A stretch of DNA of 64,000 nucleotides from an uncultured Prolixibacteraceae bacterium (GTDB lineage Bacteria; Bacteroidota; Bacteroidia; Bacteroidales; Prolixibacteraceae). Shown piece by piece: positions 9,255-20,000 of the stretch. A program made the position numbers and the translations under genes. Within the stretch, counting starts at the first letter, position 1, and each line of letters begins with the position of its first letter. The notes under the pieces are model-generated. The model was not told the DNA's origin, did not search any database, and saw only the letters and a program-made list of their open reading frames with translations. The stretch is from NCBI GenBank assembly GCA_937915865.1, contig CALGIG010000052.1, positions 1-64,000 of the forward strand. Direction: 5' to 3'.

Positions 9255-10919
9255 ATGAATACTATTGACATTTATTGCGTAAATACTGGCGAAAAAAGAA
9301 AATACCCTTTGGGCGCAACACTAAAGGACATAAAAGATGACTTTCATGTTGAACTCGACAATCCCATTTTAGGAGCCTTAGTAAACAACAAGATAAAAGA
9401 ACTTTCTTTTGTTTTTGTCAAGAACAAAAAAGTCGAATTTATCGATTATTCTCATCCTGACGGAATGCGGCTTTATGTGCGGTCGTTGTTCTTTTTATTG
9501 TATGCGGCTGTCCGTGAGGTTTTTCCTGAAGTGAAACTGAAAATGATGCATGGAATTTCAAAGGGATATTATTGCGAACTATCTGGTTTAGACCGCCCCT
9601 TAACTCAATCAGATGTTTTTGCAATCAAAGCTGAAATGCATCAATTAGTCAGACAGGATATTTCATTCGAAAAAGTTGGTTTGCCAACAGAAGAAGCAGT
9701 TGAAATTTGCAGAAAAGAAAACCTTCGGTACAAGGCTAAATTGTTCGAGCAACAGGGTACCATGTTCTCGTATATTTATTTTATGGGAGAGTTGGCTAAT
9801 TATTTCTATGGGCACATGGTTCCATCAACAGGATATCTTACTGTTTTCGATTTGGTTCAGTATTACGACGGACTTTTGCTTCGAATTCCTAACCCGCAGA
9901 ATTTCAACGAAGTGCAGCCTTACTCTAAAAACGATAAATTGTTCGGAATCTTTCAGGAACACAAGGATTGGGCTGAGATTTTGAGTGTTCAGAATGTTGC
10001 AAACCTGAATGAGTATAACTTGAACGGGCAAAGTGGAGACATTATAAAAATTTCTGAAGCGTTGCATGAAAAGAAAATTGCAGAAATTGCCAACATGATT
10101 TTTGCCAAACGCGATAAGGTTAAAATTGTACTTATTGCCGGCCCTTCAGCTTCGGGCAAAACTACTTTCAGCAAACGATTGATGGTTCAACTGGCAGTAA
10201 ATGGATTAAGGCCAACCACTATATCACTCGACGATTATTTTGTCGATCGGGAAAAAACTCCGCGTGACGAAAAAGGCGAATATGATTTCGAAGCTATTGA
10301 AGCTATTGATGTTGAGTATTTTAATCAACAATTGATACAGCTTTTTGATGGTAAAACCGTTGAGTTACCGAAGTTTAATTTCAGTGTTGGCCGTAAATTT
10401 CCTTCAGGAAAGAAATTACAATTAGGTCAAGGGAGCATTCTTATTGTTGAAGGAATTCATGGGATGAACCCAAATTTGGTGCCTCACATTGCTCCTGAAA
10501 ATACGTTTAAAATTTTCCTCTCGGCACTTACACAAATTTCGCTCGACGATCAAAATCACATTTCTACTACCGACAATCGATTGATTCGAAGAATGATACG
10601 AGATAGTAAATATCGGAACTATTCGGCTCAGGAAACGATTAAGCGTTGGCCAAGTGTTAGGGCTGGCGAAGACAAAAATATTTTTCCATATCAGGAAAAT
10701 GCCGATGTGATGTTTAATTCGGCTTTGATATACGAGCTGGCGGTGCTTAAAAAATATGTTGAACCAGTTTTAAAGGCTGTAACCGAAAGCCAGGTTGAAT
10801 ATAGTGAAAGTAATCGTTTGCTGAAGTTTTTTTCATATTTCAAAACCATCGATGATGGTGAAATTCCGCCAACTTCACTCATTCGCGAATTTCTCGGGGG
10901 AAGCAGTTTTAGCTACTAA
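9255..10919 (+). CDS. Nucleoside kinase with N-terminal TGS and tRNA-synthetase-like domains
   Basis: 554 residues. The N-terminus (about 1-60) is a TGS domain. The next part (to about 220) resembles the second additional domain of threonyl-tRNA synthetase. The C-terminal half is a phosphoribulokinase/uridine-kinase P-loop domain with Walker A GPSASGKTT at 296-304 and the segment TTISLDDYFVDREKTPRDEKGEYDFE. This fused architecture is a known family of nucleoside kinases in Bacteroidota and Firmicutes. The likely reaction is ATP-dependent phosphorylation of a ribonucleoside such as uridine or cytidine in salvage. Why synthetase-like domains are attached is not established. It appears monocistronic, starting at ATG 9255. 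Confidence 0.88.
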   Translation: MNTIDIYCVNTGEKRKYPLGATLKDIKDDFHVELDNPILGALVNNKIKELSFVFVKNKKVEFIDYSHPDGMRLYVRSLFFLLYAAVREVFPEVKLKMMHGISKGYYCELSGLDRPLTQSDVFAIKAEMHQLVRQDISFEKVGLPTEEAVEICRKENLRYKAKLFEQQGTMFSYIYFMGELANYFYGHMVPSTGYLTVFDLVQYYDGLLLRIPNPQNFNEVQPYSKNDKLFGIFQEHKDWAEILSVQNVANLNEYNLNGQSGDIIKISEALHEKKIAEIANMIFAKRDKVKIVLIAGPSASGKTTFSKRLMVQLAVNGLRPTTISLDDYFVDREKTPRDEKGEYDFEAIEAIDVEYFNQQLIQLFDGKTVELPKFNFSVGRKFPSGKKLQLGQGSILIVEGIHGMNPNLVPHIAPENTFKIFLSALTQISLDDQNHISTTDNRLIRRMIRDSKYRNYSAQETIKRWPSVRAGEDKNIFPYQENADVMFNSALIYELAVLKKYVEPVLKAVTESQVEYSESNRLLKFFSYFKTIDDGEIPPTSLIREFLGGSSFSY

Positions 10920-10962
10920 TCAATAGCTTAAGGTTTTGATATTCTGCAATAGATATTATCAC

Positions 10963-10970
10963 TAACTTTG
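10963..10970 (+). promoter_or_regulatory. -7 promoter element of the hicBA pair
   Basis: TAACTTTG fits TAnnTTTG. A TTTG at 10935-10938 is 24 bases upstream, longer than the usual 19-21. The element ends only 8 bases before ATG 10979, so the 5' leader must be very short. Confidence 0.4.
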
Positions 10971-10978
10971 AAAAAAGT

Positions 10979-11209
10979 ATGGATATGAAAAATATTGAAT
11001 TAACAGCGGTTTTTGAGCCTTGTGATGAAGGCGGTTTTATGGCCTATATTCAGGAAATACAAGGGATAAATACACAGGGAGAAACCATTGAAGAGGCAAA
11101 GGAAAATCTGGCAGATGCAGTTAACCTTGTTTTTGAGCACATCAGGGACGAAAACAAAAAGCCAAAAGCAAAAAAGATTATTACGCAAACACTGTCGTTT
11201 AGCTTTTGA
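10979..11209 (+). CDS. HicB-type antitoxin (short form)
   Basis: 76 residues of the HicB/UPF0150 partial RNase H-like fold, seen in ELTAVFEPCDEGGFMAYIQEIQGINTQGETIEEAKENL. It should neutralise the HicA mRNA interferase encoded next to it. The protein ends soon after the RNase H-like fold and has no C-terminal ribbon-helix-helix or HTH domain, unlike longer HicB proteins, so DNA autoregulation by this polypeptide alone is doubtful. The ATG at 10985 (six bases later) is an alternative start. The toxin ATG is 4 bases after this stop, so translation is probably coupled. Gene order is antitoxin first. Confidence 0.88.
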   Translation: MDMKNIELTAVFEPCDEGGFMAYIQEIQGINTQGETIEEAKENLADAVNLVFEHIRDENKKPKAKKIITQTLSFSF

Positions 11210-11212
11210 TTG

Positions 11213-11401
11213 ATGAAACGAAGCAAGTTCATAAAGCATCTCGAAGAAAGCGGTTGTGTGTTTGTGCGGGAAGGTGGGAGTCATACGCTTTATCGTAATC
11301 CCCTGAATGGAAAGTTCTCTACCGTGCCCAGGCATCCTGATATTAAAGAGAATTTATGCCTAAAAATTTGTAAAGACTTGGATATTAAAGCAATAGTTTA
11401 G
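11213..11401 (+). CDS. HicA-type mRNA interferase toxin
   Basis: 62 residues from the ATG at 11213; a TTG one codon upstream is less likely. The HicA double-stranded-RNA-binding fold is recognisable: KFIKHLEESGCVFVREGGSHTLY, with the catalytic histidine in GGSH, and a C-terminal part like that of other HicA toxins. The expected activity is ribosome-independent mRNA cleavage, held in check by HicB encoded just upstream. All core residues of the family are present, so the toxin is probably intact. Confidence 0.9.
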   Translation: MKRSKFIKHLEESGCVFVREGGSHTLYRNPLNGKFSTVPRHPDIKENLCLKICKDLDIKAIV

Positions 11402-11459
11402 CTGTAGTCAATATACCGAAAAAATTAGCAACGCTTTTATTTAAAAAAAACTCAGCTTA

Positions 11460-11491
11460 TTTGGAAACAATTTAAATAAGTGCTATGTTTG
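11460..11491 (+). promoter_or_regulatory. Bacteroidota-type promoter of the first superoxide dismutase
   Basis: TTTG at 11460-11463, exactly 20 bases, then TATGTTTG at 11484-11491. This fits the TTTG-N19-21-TAnnTTTG consensus. The leader to the ATG at 11537 is about 40 bases and very AT-rich. Confidence 0.7.
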
Positions 11492-11536
11492 TATAAAAGA
11501 TAAAATAATCTTTTAATCTTTTTAAAATATAGTATT

Positions 11537-12136
11537 ATGTCATTTGTATTACAAAATTTACCATACGCCTACGATGCTCTCGAACCTTACATCGATGCTA
11601 AAACAATGGAAATTCATCACGACAAGCATCATGCAGCTTACACAACAAACCTGAATACTGCATTGCAGGGAAGCACATCTGAAGGCAAAACAATAGAAGA
11701 GATATTGAGTAATATATCGACTCTTCCGGTTGCTGTTAGAAATAATGGTGGTGGCTTTTTCAATCACAATTTGTATTGGGACGTTATGGCCCCCGGAGGT
11801 GCAAAACTCCCTGAGGGTGATCTGCTAAAAGCTATTGACAATGCGTTTGGGTCGTATCAAAATTTTAAAGAAGCATTTACCAAAGCCGCCCTTACCCGGT
11901 TTGGGTCCGGGTGGGCATGGCTTGTAAAGCAGGGTGATAGTTTGGTGATTTCGTCTACACCAAATCAGGATAACCCGTTAATGGATATGGCTGAGGTTAA
12001 AGGTACTCCAATTCTTGGGGTAGATGTGTGGGAACATGCTTACTATCTCAAATACCAAAACCGGAGACCTGATTATGTTGATGCCTTTCTTAACGTGGTT
12101 AATTGGGACGAAGTTGCCCGACGGTTTAAAGGTTAG
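11537..12136 (+). CDS. Superoxide dismutase, Mn-type by motif
   Basis: 199 residues of the Fe/Mn superoxide dismutase family; converts superoxide to oxygen and hydrogen peroxide in the cytoplasm. Metal ligands are His27, His77, Asp163 and His167 (DVWEH). Metal-type markers point to Mn or a cambialistic enzyme: GGGFFNH around His77 (Gly where Fe enzymes have AQ) and the QDNPLM segment that carries the Mn-type glutamine. It has its own promoter and is followed by a strong terminator, so it is separated from the second dismutase. Sequence cannot fully decide the metal. Confidence 0.95.
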   Translation: MSFVLQNLPYAYDALEPYIDAKTMEIHHDKHHAAYTTNLNTALQGSTSEGKTIEEILSNISTLPVAVRNNGGGFFNHNLYWDVMAPGGAKLPEGDLLKAIDNAFGSYQNFKEAFTKAALTRFGSGWAWLVKQGDSLVISSTPNQDNPLMDMAEVKGTPILGVDVWEHAYYLKYQNRRPDYVDAFLNVVNWDEVARRFKG

Positions 12137-12154
12137 TTGATTTTTGGTTTTTTT

Positions 12155-12187
12155 CCGCCCGGTACAGAGGTATCGGGCGGTTTTATT
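12155..12187 (+). terminator. Rho-independent terminator between the two dismutases
   Basis: CCGCCCGGTA (12155-12164) pairs with TATCGGGCGG (12171-12180), one G-T wobble, 6-base loop, followed by TTTTATTTT. Confidence 0.85.
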
Positions 12188-12419
12188 TTCACCTCCTAAA
12201 AAGAGCATTTTAATTGCTGAAATTTAAGGTGCTTATTAATGTTCATCGTCTGTTAATCAAAACTTTCTCTCAGTTTTGTGCGATGGCAAAGGATGAAGAC
12301 ACTATTCAGAATTATTCTAAATTAGGCTGGAATTACAGATTTTACAAACCTTTTAGCAAGGGAGACGTTATCTTTCTGGAAAACTTAAAAATCATTGTTT
12401 AACCTAAAAGATACGAAAA

Positions 12420-12995
12420 ATGAGTTTCACGTTACCTTCATTGCCCTATGCAATTGATGCACTCGAACCATACATCAGTGCTAAAACCCTCGAATTTCAT
12501 CACGGGAAACATCATCAGGCTTACGTTACTAATTTGAATAACCTGATTGTCGGGACTGAATTTGAAAATGCTGATCTGGAAACTATTATTAAAAAATCGG
12601 AGGGCGGGATTTTTAATAATGGCGCACAGGTATTTAATCACACTTTTTATTTCGAGCAGTTTTCGGCAACTCCGGCAGCAGAACCTACAGGAGCATTGAA
12701 AGAAACCATTGAAGCTGCTTTTGGTAGTCTGGATGCCTTTAAAGAAGCGTTCAACAAAGCTGCTGCAACCCAATTTGGCTCTGGCTGGGCATGGTTGATA
12801 AAAGATTTATCGGGTAAATTAAGCATTGTTCAAACCAGTAATGCAGGATGTCCTCTTCGCAGTGGTTTTACCCCTCTTTTAACCTGCGATGTTTGGGAAC
12901 ATGCTTACTACCTCGACAAACAGAATTTGCGTCCGGCTTACATCGCCGATTTCTGGAAAGTTGTTGACTGGAAAGTTGTTGAAGGAAGATTCTAA
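12420..12995 (+). CDS. Superoxide dismutase, Fe-type by motif
   Basis: 191 residues; metal ligands are His27, His74, Asp157 and His161. Fe-type markers are NNGAQVFNH around His74 (the AQ pair) and TSNAGCPL in place of QDNPLM, then TCDVWEHAYYLDKQN. It is clearly a different subtype from the neighbouring dismutase rather than a recent copy. It stands as its own unit behind a terminator and a 230-base gap. A 62-codon frame in that gap does not look like a gene. Likely role: constitutive or low-oxygen superoxide removal, with metal availability deciding which of the two enzymes dominates (inference). Confidence 0.95.
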   Translation: MSFTLPSLPYAIDALEPYISAKTLEFHHGKHHQAYVTNLNNLIVGTEFENADLETIIKKSEGGIFNNGAQVFNHTFYFEQFSATPAAEPTGALKETIEAAFGSLDAFKEAFNKAAATQFGSGWAWLIKDLSGKLSIVQTSNAGCPLRSGFTPLLTCDVWEHAYYLDKQNLRPAYIADFWKVVDWKVVEGRF

Positions 12996-13007
12996 TTTGT
13001 GATCAGT

Positions 13008-13047
13008 GATTGATGATCAACGATTAACGAAGTAAAAATCATCAATC
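13008..13047. repeat. Inverted repeat after the Fe-type dismutase
   Basis: GATTGATGAT (13008-13017) is perfectly complementary to ATCATCAATC (13038-13047) around a 20-base loop. Further GATC/CGATTAA words around it give extra imperfect pairing. There is no T-run directly behind, so it is not a classical terminator. Confidence 0.5.
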
Positions 13048-13104
13048 GTCGATCGTTATTCTTTAATCGTTAATTTAGTTCTCTAATTCTTTAAATTGAA
13101 AAAT

Positions 13105-13281
13105 ATGAGCGTTGAAAAAGTATTGGCAGTGATGACTGCATCAGACAAACCTTTAACAGCTGGTAAAATTGCTGAATTGGCTGGTATAGATAAAAAAGAA
13201 GTTGAAAAGGCTATGAACGTATTGAAAAAAGAAGGCAAAATTGTATCGCCTGTACGTTGTGCCTGGGAAGTAAAAAAATAG
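13105..13281 (+). CDS. Small winged-helix DNA-binding-like protein
   Basis: 58 residues from ATG 13105; a TTG at 13096 would add three residues. The whole protein is one predicted winged-helix unit (VEKVLAVMTASDKPLTAGKI, then ELAGIDKKEVEKAMNVLKK, then EGKIVSPVRCAWEV). The pattern of a helix, a turn helix and a short wing is as in MarR/ArsR-type or replication-protein-like folds. Single-domain proteins of this kind are frequent in Bacteroidales, where they are annotated only as transcriptional regulators. No sensor part, no cysteine cluster and no partner gene is seen. Target unknown. Confidence 0.7.
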   Translation: MSVEKVLAVMTASDKPLTAGKIAELAGIDKKEVEKAMNVLKKEGKIVSPVRCAWEVKK

Positions 13282-14018
13282 TACTGAAACGGGCATGTTT
13301 TCAGGAAAACAATAACATGTATGTTTTATCCGACAAGTTAAAACAAATTATTTTCAGATGAAATCGCTATCTCGTATAATGCGAGACAAACCGAAAATGA
13401 GTAAATGTTTATTCGTTTTACGAATTTCATTTTATGAATTTTCGCTTTGCTTCAATTCTGTTGGTTGATGTATTGTTTAAAAACACGATGTAAATACCAG
13501 GATCATCAGAATGATAAACAAAAATTAATACAGAACTAATATTTTTAGGGACTGTCTGGCCATTCAAAAATCCGACAGTCTTTTTTATTTTTATTACTCA
13601 CATAAATATCATTTATTGTCTTCGTTCTGAGGATGATAAATGTGTCGATTAGAAGTCAGATTAAAGTTACAGGTGTTTTCAGCATGGTTCATTTAAAGCT
13701 AAGTTTTCTCATTACTTACCGGTATAATGGGGAGTATTTGTCATATAGTAATTTCGATAAAGGAATATTTAAGGGTGCACAAAAAAGCAACAATGTGAAT
13801 ATATCAAAGTCGATATATCATAAAATCAATATCTTAGTTATTTTTTTTGTTAAGAATTTTTTTGATTGAATAATAGTTCTCCTCATATTTTCTATGTTAC
13901 CTTCCTTTGAAATGTGAAATAATTTCATTTTTTTTAGTTGTAGTTTAATCAGTCGATTTAAATTCCAATTTCTCTTGATCTGTTTTCCTGTAAAACGTAT
14001 CAATAAACACCTAAATCA
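13282..14018. other. Long gene-poor region
   Basis: About 740 bases without a convincing gene. Frames of up to 78 codons exist (13633-13869) but are of biased AT-rich composition and similar to nothing I recognise. It holds a clear terminator at 13550-13590 lying 270 bases beyond the nearest upstream gene, and a small hairpin TCTCG/CGAGA near 13370. A small non-coding transcript ending at that terminator is possible. The rest is AT-rich leader ahead of the large kinase gene. Confidence 0.5.
13550..13592 (+). terminator. Rho-independent terminator with no adjacent upstream gene
   Basis: GACTGTC (13550-13556) pairs with GACAGTC (13574-13580), followed by TTTTTTATTTTT. The nearest plus-strand stop codon is at 13281. 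Confidence 0.75.
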
Positions 14019-17000
14019 ATGAACGCGAAAAGGAGTAGACTATCCGTTAAAGAATTGATTATTTATTTGATTGTCTTTCTTTTAGGAAGTGCATTTGTTG
14101 TATATGTTTATCTTTCGGAGGACAAAGAGCAACGGGAATCGGTTATGCAGCTTGCAATTTCGGTGGAAGCAAGTTTACCGCGTAGCGAATTGGAGCATTT
14201 GCCAAATAATACCGACGATATTTCAAAAGGTGGTTTTCAACGTTTAAGAACTGTACTTCAGAAGGTAATAATAGCTACGCCCAAAGCCAGGTTTGCTTAC
14301 GTTTATGTTGAGCGGAATGGAAAACTTTATTTCCTGGCAGATTCGGAACCAGAGACTTCATCCGATTATTCACCTTCGGGGCAACTGTTTTCTGAAGCAT
14401 CTGCAGGAAACTTTGAGCCAATAAAAAAGAAAATACCATGTTTAATTGGACCTGTAACCGATAGGTGGGGAAAGTGGCTTAGCGCCGAGGTGCCTATTTT
14501 TGATGCGCAAACGAACGAAGTACTGGCTGTTTTTGGTATGGATTATTCTGCTGATTCCTGGTATACTGATATTATATTTCATGAAATTCAAACCATTATA
14601 TTTGTTTTGGTTGCTTTTTCCCTTGTTTTTATTGCCGGAAGATTAAAACGAAAAAATGGTCAGTTGTGGGTGGAAATAAATCAACGCCAGGAAATTGAGG
14701 ATAATCTTCGCGAGAGCCAATATTCATTGGCTAATCTTATATCAAGTTTACCAGGATTAATATACCGATGTGCTTTGGACAGAGATTATACCATGGAATA
14801 TATTAGCGATGCCTGTTTGCGTATTACAGGATATTCTCCATCTGATTTTGTTGCAAATAAACGAATTTCATTTAATGATATTATATTACCTGAAGATAGG
14901 GAACGAATTTGGAACAAATGGCAAACTGTACTGGCTGATGGATCTGTATTTGAAGATGAGTATCAGATTCAGACTGCTTCAGGAGAAATTAAATGGCTTT
15001 GGGAGAGAGGGAGATGTGTTTATGACAATCAAAATAAACTCAGACATCTCGAAGGGTATATTGAAGACATTAGTTTTCGTAAAAAAGCTGAGAATGAACT
15101 TAAGAAGCTATCACTGGCGATAGAGCAAAATCCTGTTTCAGTAGTAATAGCAAATTCTGCGGGGATTATTGAATATGTAAATCCCCGTTTTTCAGAAATG
15201 ACTGGTTATGAAGCTTCAGAAATAATCGGACAAAATCCTAGGATACTTAAGTCGGGAAATATGGGAAGCGAATTTTATGCAGAATTGTTAAATACAATTA
15301 ATTCCGGGAAAATCTGGAAAGGAGAAATACTAAACAAGAATAAAAAGGGAGAACTTTTTTGGGTTTCGCAATCCATATCACCAATAATTGACCAGAATAA
15401 CCGGATAACACATTTTGTGGCAATCGAAGAAGATATTTCGGAGAAAAAGAAAATAGAACAGGAATTAATACTTGCCAAAGAGAAAGCTGAAGAGAGTAAC
15501 AGGCTAAAATCGGCTTTTTTAGCCAACATTAGCCACGAAATTCGTACTCCTATGAATGGTATTCTGGGATTTTCTGAGTTGTTAAACACCAAAAACGATA
15601 TGTCGTCGGAAGAAGGGTTTGAATATTTAAGTATTATTTTCCAGAGCAGCAAGAGGTTATTGGAAATGCTTAATAACTTGATTGACATATCGAAAATACA
15701 ATCAGGAGAAAAAAAATTACATTATTCAAATGTTAATATAAAATCATTGCTGCAATCCCTTTCTCTGGAGTTTTCGCCTAAGGCAAAAGAAAAGAATATA
15801 CTTTTGAACCTGGTTCCGCAGGAATCTGAAAACCTTACACATTTCATCTCTGATCGCGAAAAACTGGAGAAAGCGCTAACATGTTTGCTCGATAATGCTT
15901 GTAAATTTACAAATAAAGGTAGCATTGACTTTGGTTACAAACTTAATAGCGCAGGTATACATTTCTTTGTGAATGACACGGGAATAGGAATACCTGAAGA
16001 AAAAAAGGAAGTAATTTTTGAGATATTCAGACAAGGGAACAACGAATTGACCCGGCAACATGAAGGCGCAGGCCTTGGATTGACTATTGCCAAAACTTAT
16101 ATTGAATGGCTTGGTGGAAAAATAATTTTAGATTCAACGATTGGGAAGGGATCATTATTTATAGCTGAACTTCCTTTTATTCAAAATGAAGTTGTTAAAG
16201 ATGTTCATAAGAGGCCCGCTTATCAGATAGAAAGACGAAATATCAACCTGCTTATAGCTGATGACGATCCGGCCAGTCGTATTTTTATTGAAAAATCGTT
16301 GAAAGATACTGTAGCGTCAATTCTGACTGCAAATAATGGTCAGGAAGTTATTGAGATTGTTCGTGCTAATCCTCAAATCAATTTAATATTGATGGATTTA
16401 AAGATGCCAGTTTTAAATGGATTTGATGCCACTCGGACAATAAAAATTGAAAAGCCTGAAATACATATTATTGCCCAAACAGCTTTTGATGAAGCCGAAG
16501 ATCGGGCAAAAGCGTTGGATGCAGGATGCTCTGATATAATTACAAAACCAATAAATATTAATAAATTAAGAACGACAATAACACGACTGATACCTATTCT
16601 TGTACTTCTTGTTTTTATTTCGTGCAGGTTTGTAAATCGTTCAGATAATCAGCAGATTAAAATTTTACATGAATTTGAAGCCAAAGGATATATAGTTCCT
16701 GATGATAGTTTACAATTACCGGTTGTTACTCCGGCAGTTGTTCAAAAAACTTTTACAATTGGTAAGTTGCCAGTAAAAGAATCCTTATCAAATGTATATC
16801 AGGCAAAAAAACCAGTGTTGTTACCAGTTAATAGCCCCAGAATTTGTACACCAGGTTCGGGCATGTTTCTCCAACCTCGTATAAGCAAGGCCATAATTCA
16901 AAAAAAATTGTGTAAGGAACCTGAAATTGTGATGGCCAAGGACCCGTTCAGTAGAGAAAAAAATCCTGATAATTTTGTGAGCTTTAGTAAATTACAGGGT

Positions 17001-20000
17001 TTGAAACACGACCAGGTAAGAGATGCGATGCAGGATAATATTGGTAATTTATGGTTTGCCACCGATGAAGGCCTGACTCGTTTTGACGGGAAATACTTTT
17101 CTCATTATTCAACAGACCAAGGCCTCACTAATAGCTTAATTCTTTCCGTCTTTCAGGATAGTAAGAGTAATATCTGGATTGGTACTTTCAGGGGAGGAGT
17201 AACTCGATACGATGGATGCTATTTGACAAATTTTACGAACAATGATGGTTTTCCCAACGATATTGTCAATTGTATTACCGAAGATTTAAATGGAAACATT
17301 TGGTTTGGTACTGGAGGCGGCATTGTAAAGTTTGATGGCGAAAAATTTATAAACTATGCTGAACGACAAGGTCTTTGTAATAATGATGTTCGGCATATTC
17401 TTGTTGATAAAGAAGGTAGGTTATGGATAGCGACAAACAAAGGTGGTTTTTCGATTTTTGATGGTAAAACTTTCCGTAACTATTCTGCAGAACAAGGGCT
17501 TGGAACTTCGGTTATCAATTGTATGAGTATTGATAAACAAAACAATATCTGGTTGGCTTCGCCCAAAAATGGCCTGATAAAATTTAATGGTAATTCATTT
17601 TATTCTTACACTCAGAAAGAAGGGTTATCGAGTGACGAGTTAAGCTATGTAACAATCGACAAAAGCGATAATTTGTGGATTGGAACCATGAATAAAGGTA
17701 TTATAAGATTTGATGGTTCTAAATTTACTTATTATGATGAAAATAAAGGCGTCAGTAGCAATGCAATCAGATGTATCCTTGCAGATAAAAGTGGCAAGCT
17801 CTGGTTTGGGACCAGGGGTGGCGGAGTTACCCGATTTGAAGGTGATACGTTTATTCATTTAACTGAAGAACAGGGACTCAGTAACAGCAAGGCAACCAAA
17901 ATAATAGTCGACCGGAAAAATAATATTTGGATAGGAACGAATGGCGGATATGTAACTAAAATTACCAGAGAAAAGGTATCCTCCGGTTATTCGAAACTGA
18001 AAACAACAAGCTGGGATAGTAATGTGGGTATTTATGGATCAAGAGTTTATGATGTTATGGAGGACCGTAGCGGAAATATCTGGTTTGGTTCAGAAGGTGG
18101 TGGTGTGGCTTGTTTCGATGGAAAAACAGTTAAAGTATATACCAGAGAATCGGGGTTACAGAGTAGTTCAGTTCGACGGATTATTCAGGATAAGAAAGGT
18201 AATTACTGGATAGGAACTTATGGAGGCGGAATGGCTTATTTTGATGGTAAAACTTTTGTTAAGTATACAACCAAAGAGGGATTGATAAACAACAATATAC
18301 AATCATTTCTTGAAGATAATCAGGGAAGAATATGGATTGGGACCGATGTTGGCGCTTGTTGTTTCGATGGTAAAAGGTTTATTCATTATAAACAAGAAAA
18401 TGGGTTAAGTAATTATCCGGTTTATTCGATTGAAAAGGATAATGAGGGAAATATCTGGTTTGGTACAGGTGGAAGTGGAGCTATCTGCTATGATGGTAAT
18501 ACATTTACTCATTTTACAACCGACCAAGGTCTCAATAGTAATTTTGTGATGAGTATTATTGAAGATTCTCATCATAATATGTGGTTTGGTACACGTTCGG
18601 GTCCAAGTGTAATGAGCCTGGATGAATTGAAAATATGGAAAAAAAGTGGTTTTATTCAGCAAATGATATTCCGAAACTTCGATTATGAAGATGGTTTTTT
18701 GGGTATTGGTTGTAATTACGAAGCTCTAAATGAGAATCCTGATGGGGAAATCTGGATAGGTGCCAACGATCGTGTTTCCATTTTCAGAGGAAAACTTTCG
18801 GTTAAAGATACTATTCCTCCGGTTGTTGTAATTACTAAAGTCAATCTCTTTAATGAAGAAATTCCTTGGGATGAATTGTTTGTAAAAAAAGACACAAGCC
18901 TTATTTTAAATAATGGGATCAAAATTAAAAGACTGAATTTCGAAGGCATAACTCCGTGGTATAATATTCCGGAAAATCCAAGTTTTTTGTATTCGAATAA
19001 TTACTTGTCGTTTAATTTTATAGGCATATCACAGGTCCAAAATAAAAGGCTTCAGTATCAGGTAAAACTGGAGGGGCTGGATAAAGATTGGGGCTCTCCT
19101 TCAAAACGTACCGAGGCGTCATACGGGAATTTGCCGGCAGGAAAATATGTTCTGAAAGTTAGGGCTATAAATAGTGAAGGCATTTGGAGTAAAGTAACTA
19201 CCTATCCTTTTGTTATACGAAGTCCATGGTGGCAAACATGGTGGTTTTACCTGTTATCATTTACTTTTGTTATAAGTGGAGTTTTATTGCTAATTCAGTA
19301 TAGGATACAAAAAATTAAGAGTGATAAAATTATACTTCAGGAAAAAGTTGATGAACAGACAATCGAACTTATTCAAAAGAATGAAGACATCCGTAATAAG
19401 AATAAGGAGTTACTGCTTTCGAATACTGAAAAAGATAAATTATTCTCGATTATTGCGCATGATGTAAGGGGGCCGTTAAGTACTTTTTTGCCTGTTACTG
19501 ATTTTTTGGCTGAGGAAATTGAATGGATGGACAAAGAAGATCTCAAAGAATTAGCCAGGAGCATGAATAATTCGGCCAAAAATTTGTACGATTTGCTGAC
19601 TAATCTATTGGAATGGTCGCGTATGCAACGTGGCTTAATGCAATTTAATCCGGTTGAAGTTCGATTAAAGAAATTAGTAGATGAATGTATTTCCGTTGTT
19701 TTAAATTCGGCGCAGAATAAGAGTATTTCTATAACCAAGGAAATTGCTGACGATGTAACAATTTTTGCTGATCAATATATGATGGCTTCTGTTATTCGTA
19801 ATCTTCTGACTAATGCTATAAAATTTACGGCAAAGGAGGGAACGATTACAGTTAAAGCTTGTTTTCTTAACAATTTTGAAACTGAAATATCGGTAAAAGA
19901 TACAGGAATAGGAATTCCCAGGTATATGACCGAAAAGTTATTTAGCCTAAATATGGAAACCAGCAGGTATGGTACCGAAGGTGAACCAAGTACTGGATTA

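Noticed and set aside
12214..12402. 62-codon frame between the two dismutases
   Set aside because: No family features; lies in the leader of the second dismutase directly after a terminator.
13633..13869. 78-codon frame in the gap before the double kinase
   Set aside because: AT-driven composition (many Asn, Ile, Lys, Phe), no ribosome-binding site of note, ends in low complexity; no similarity recognised.
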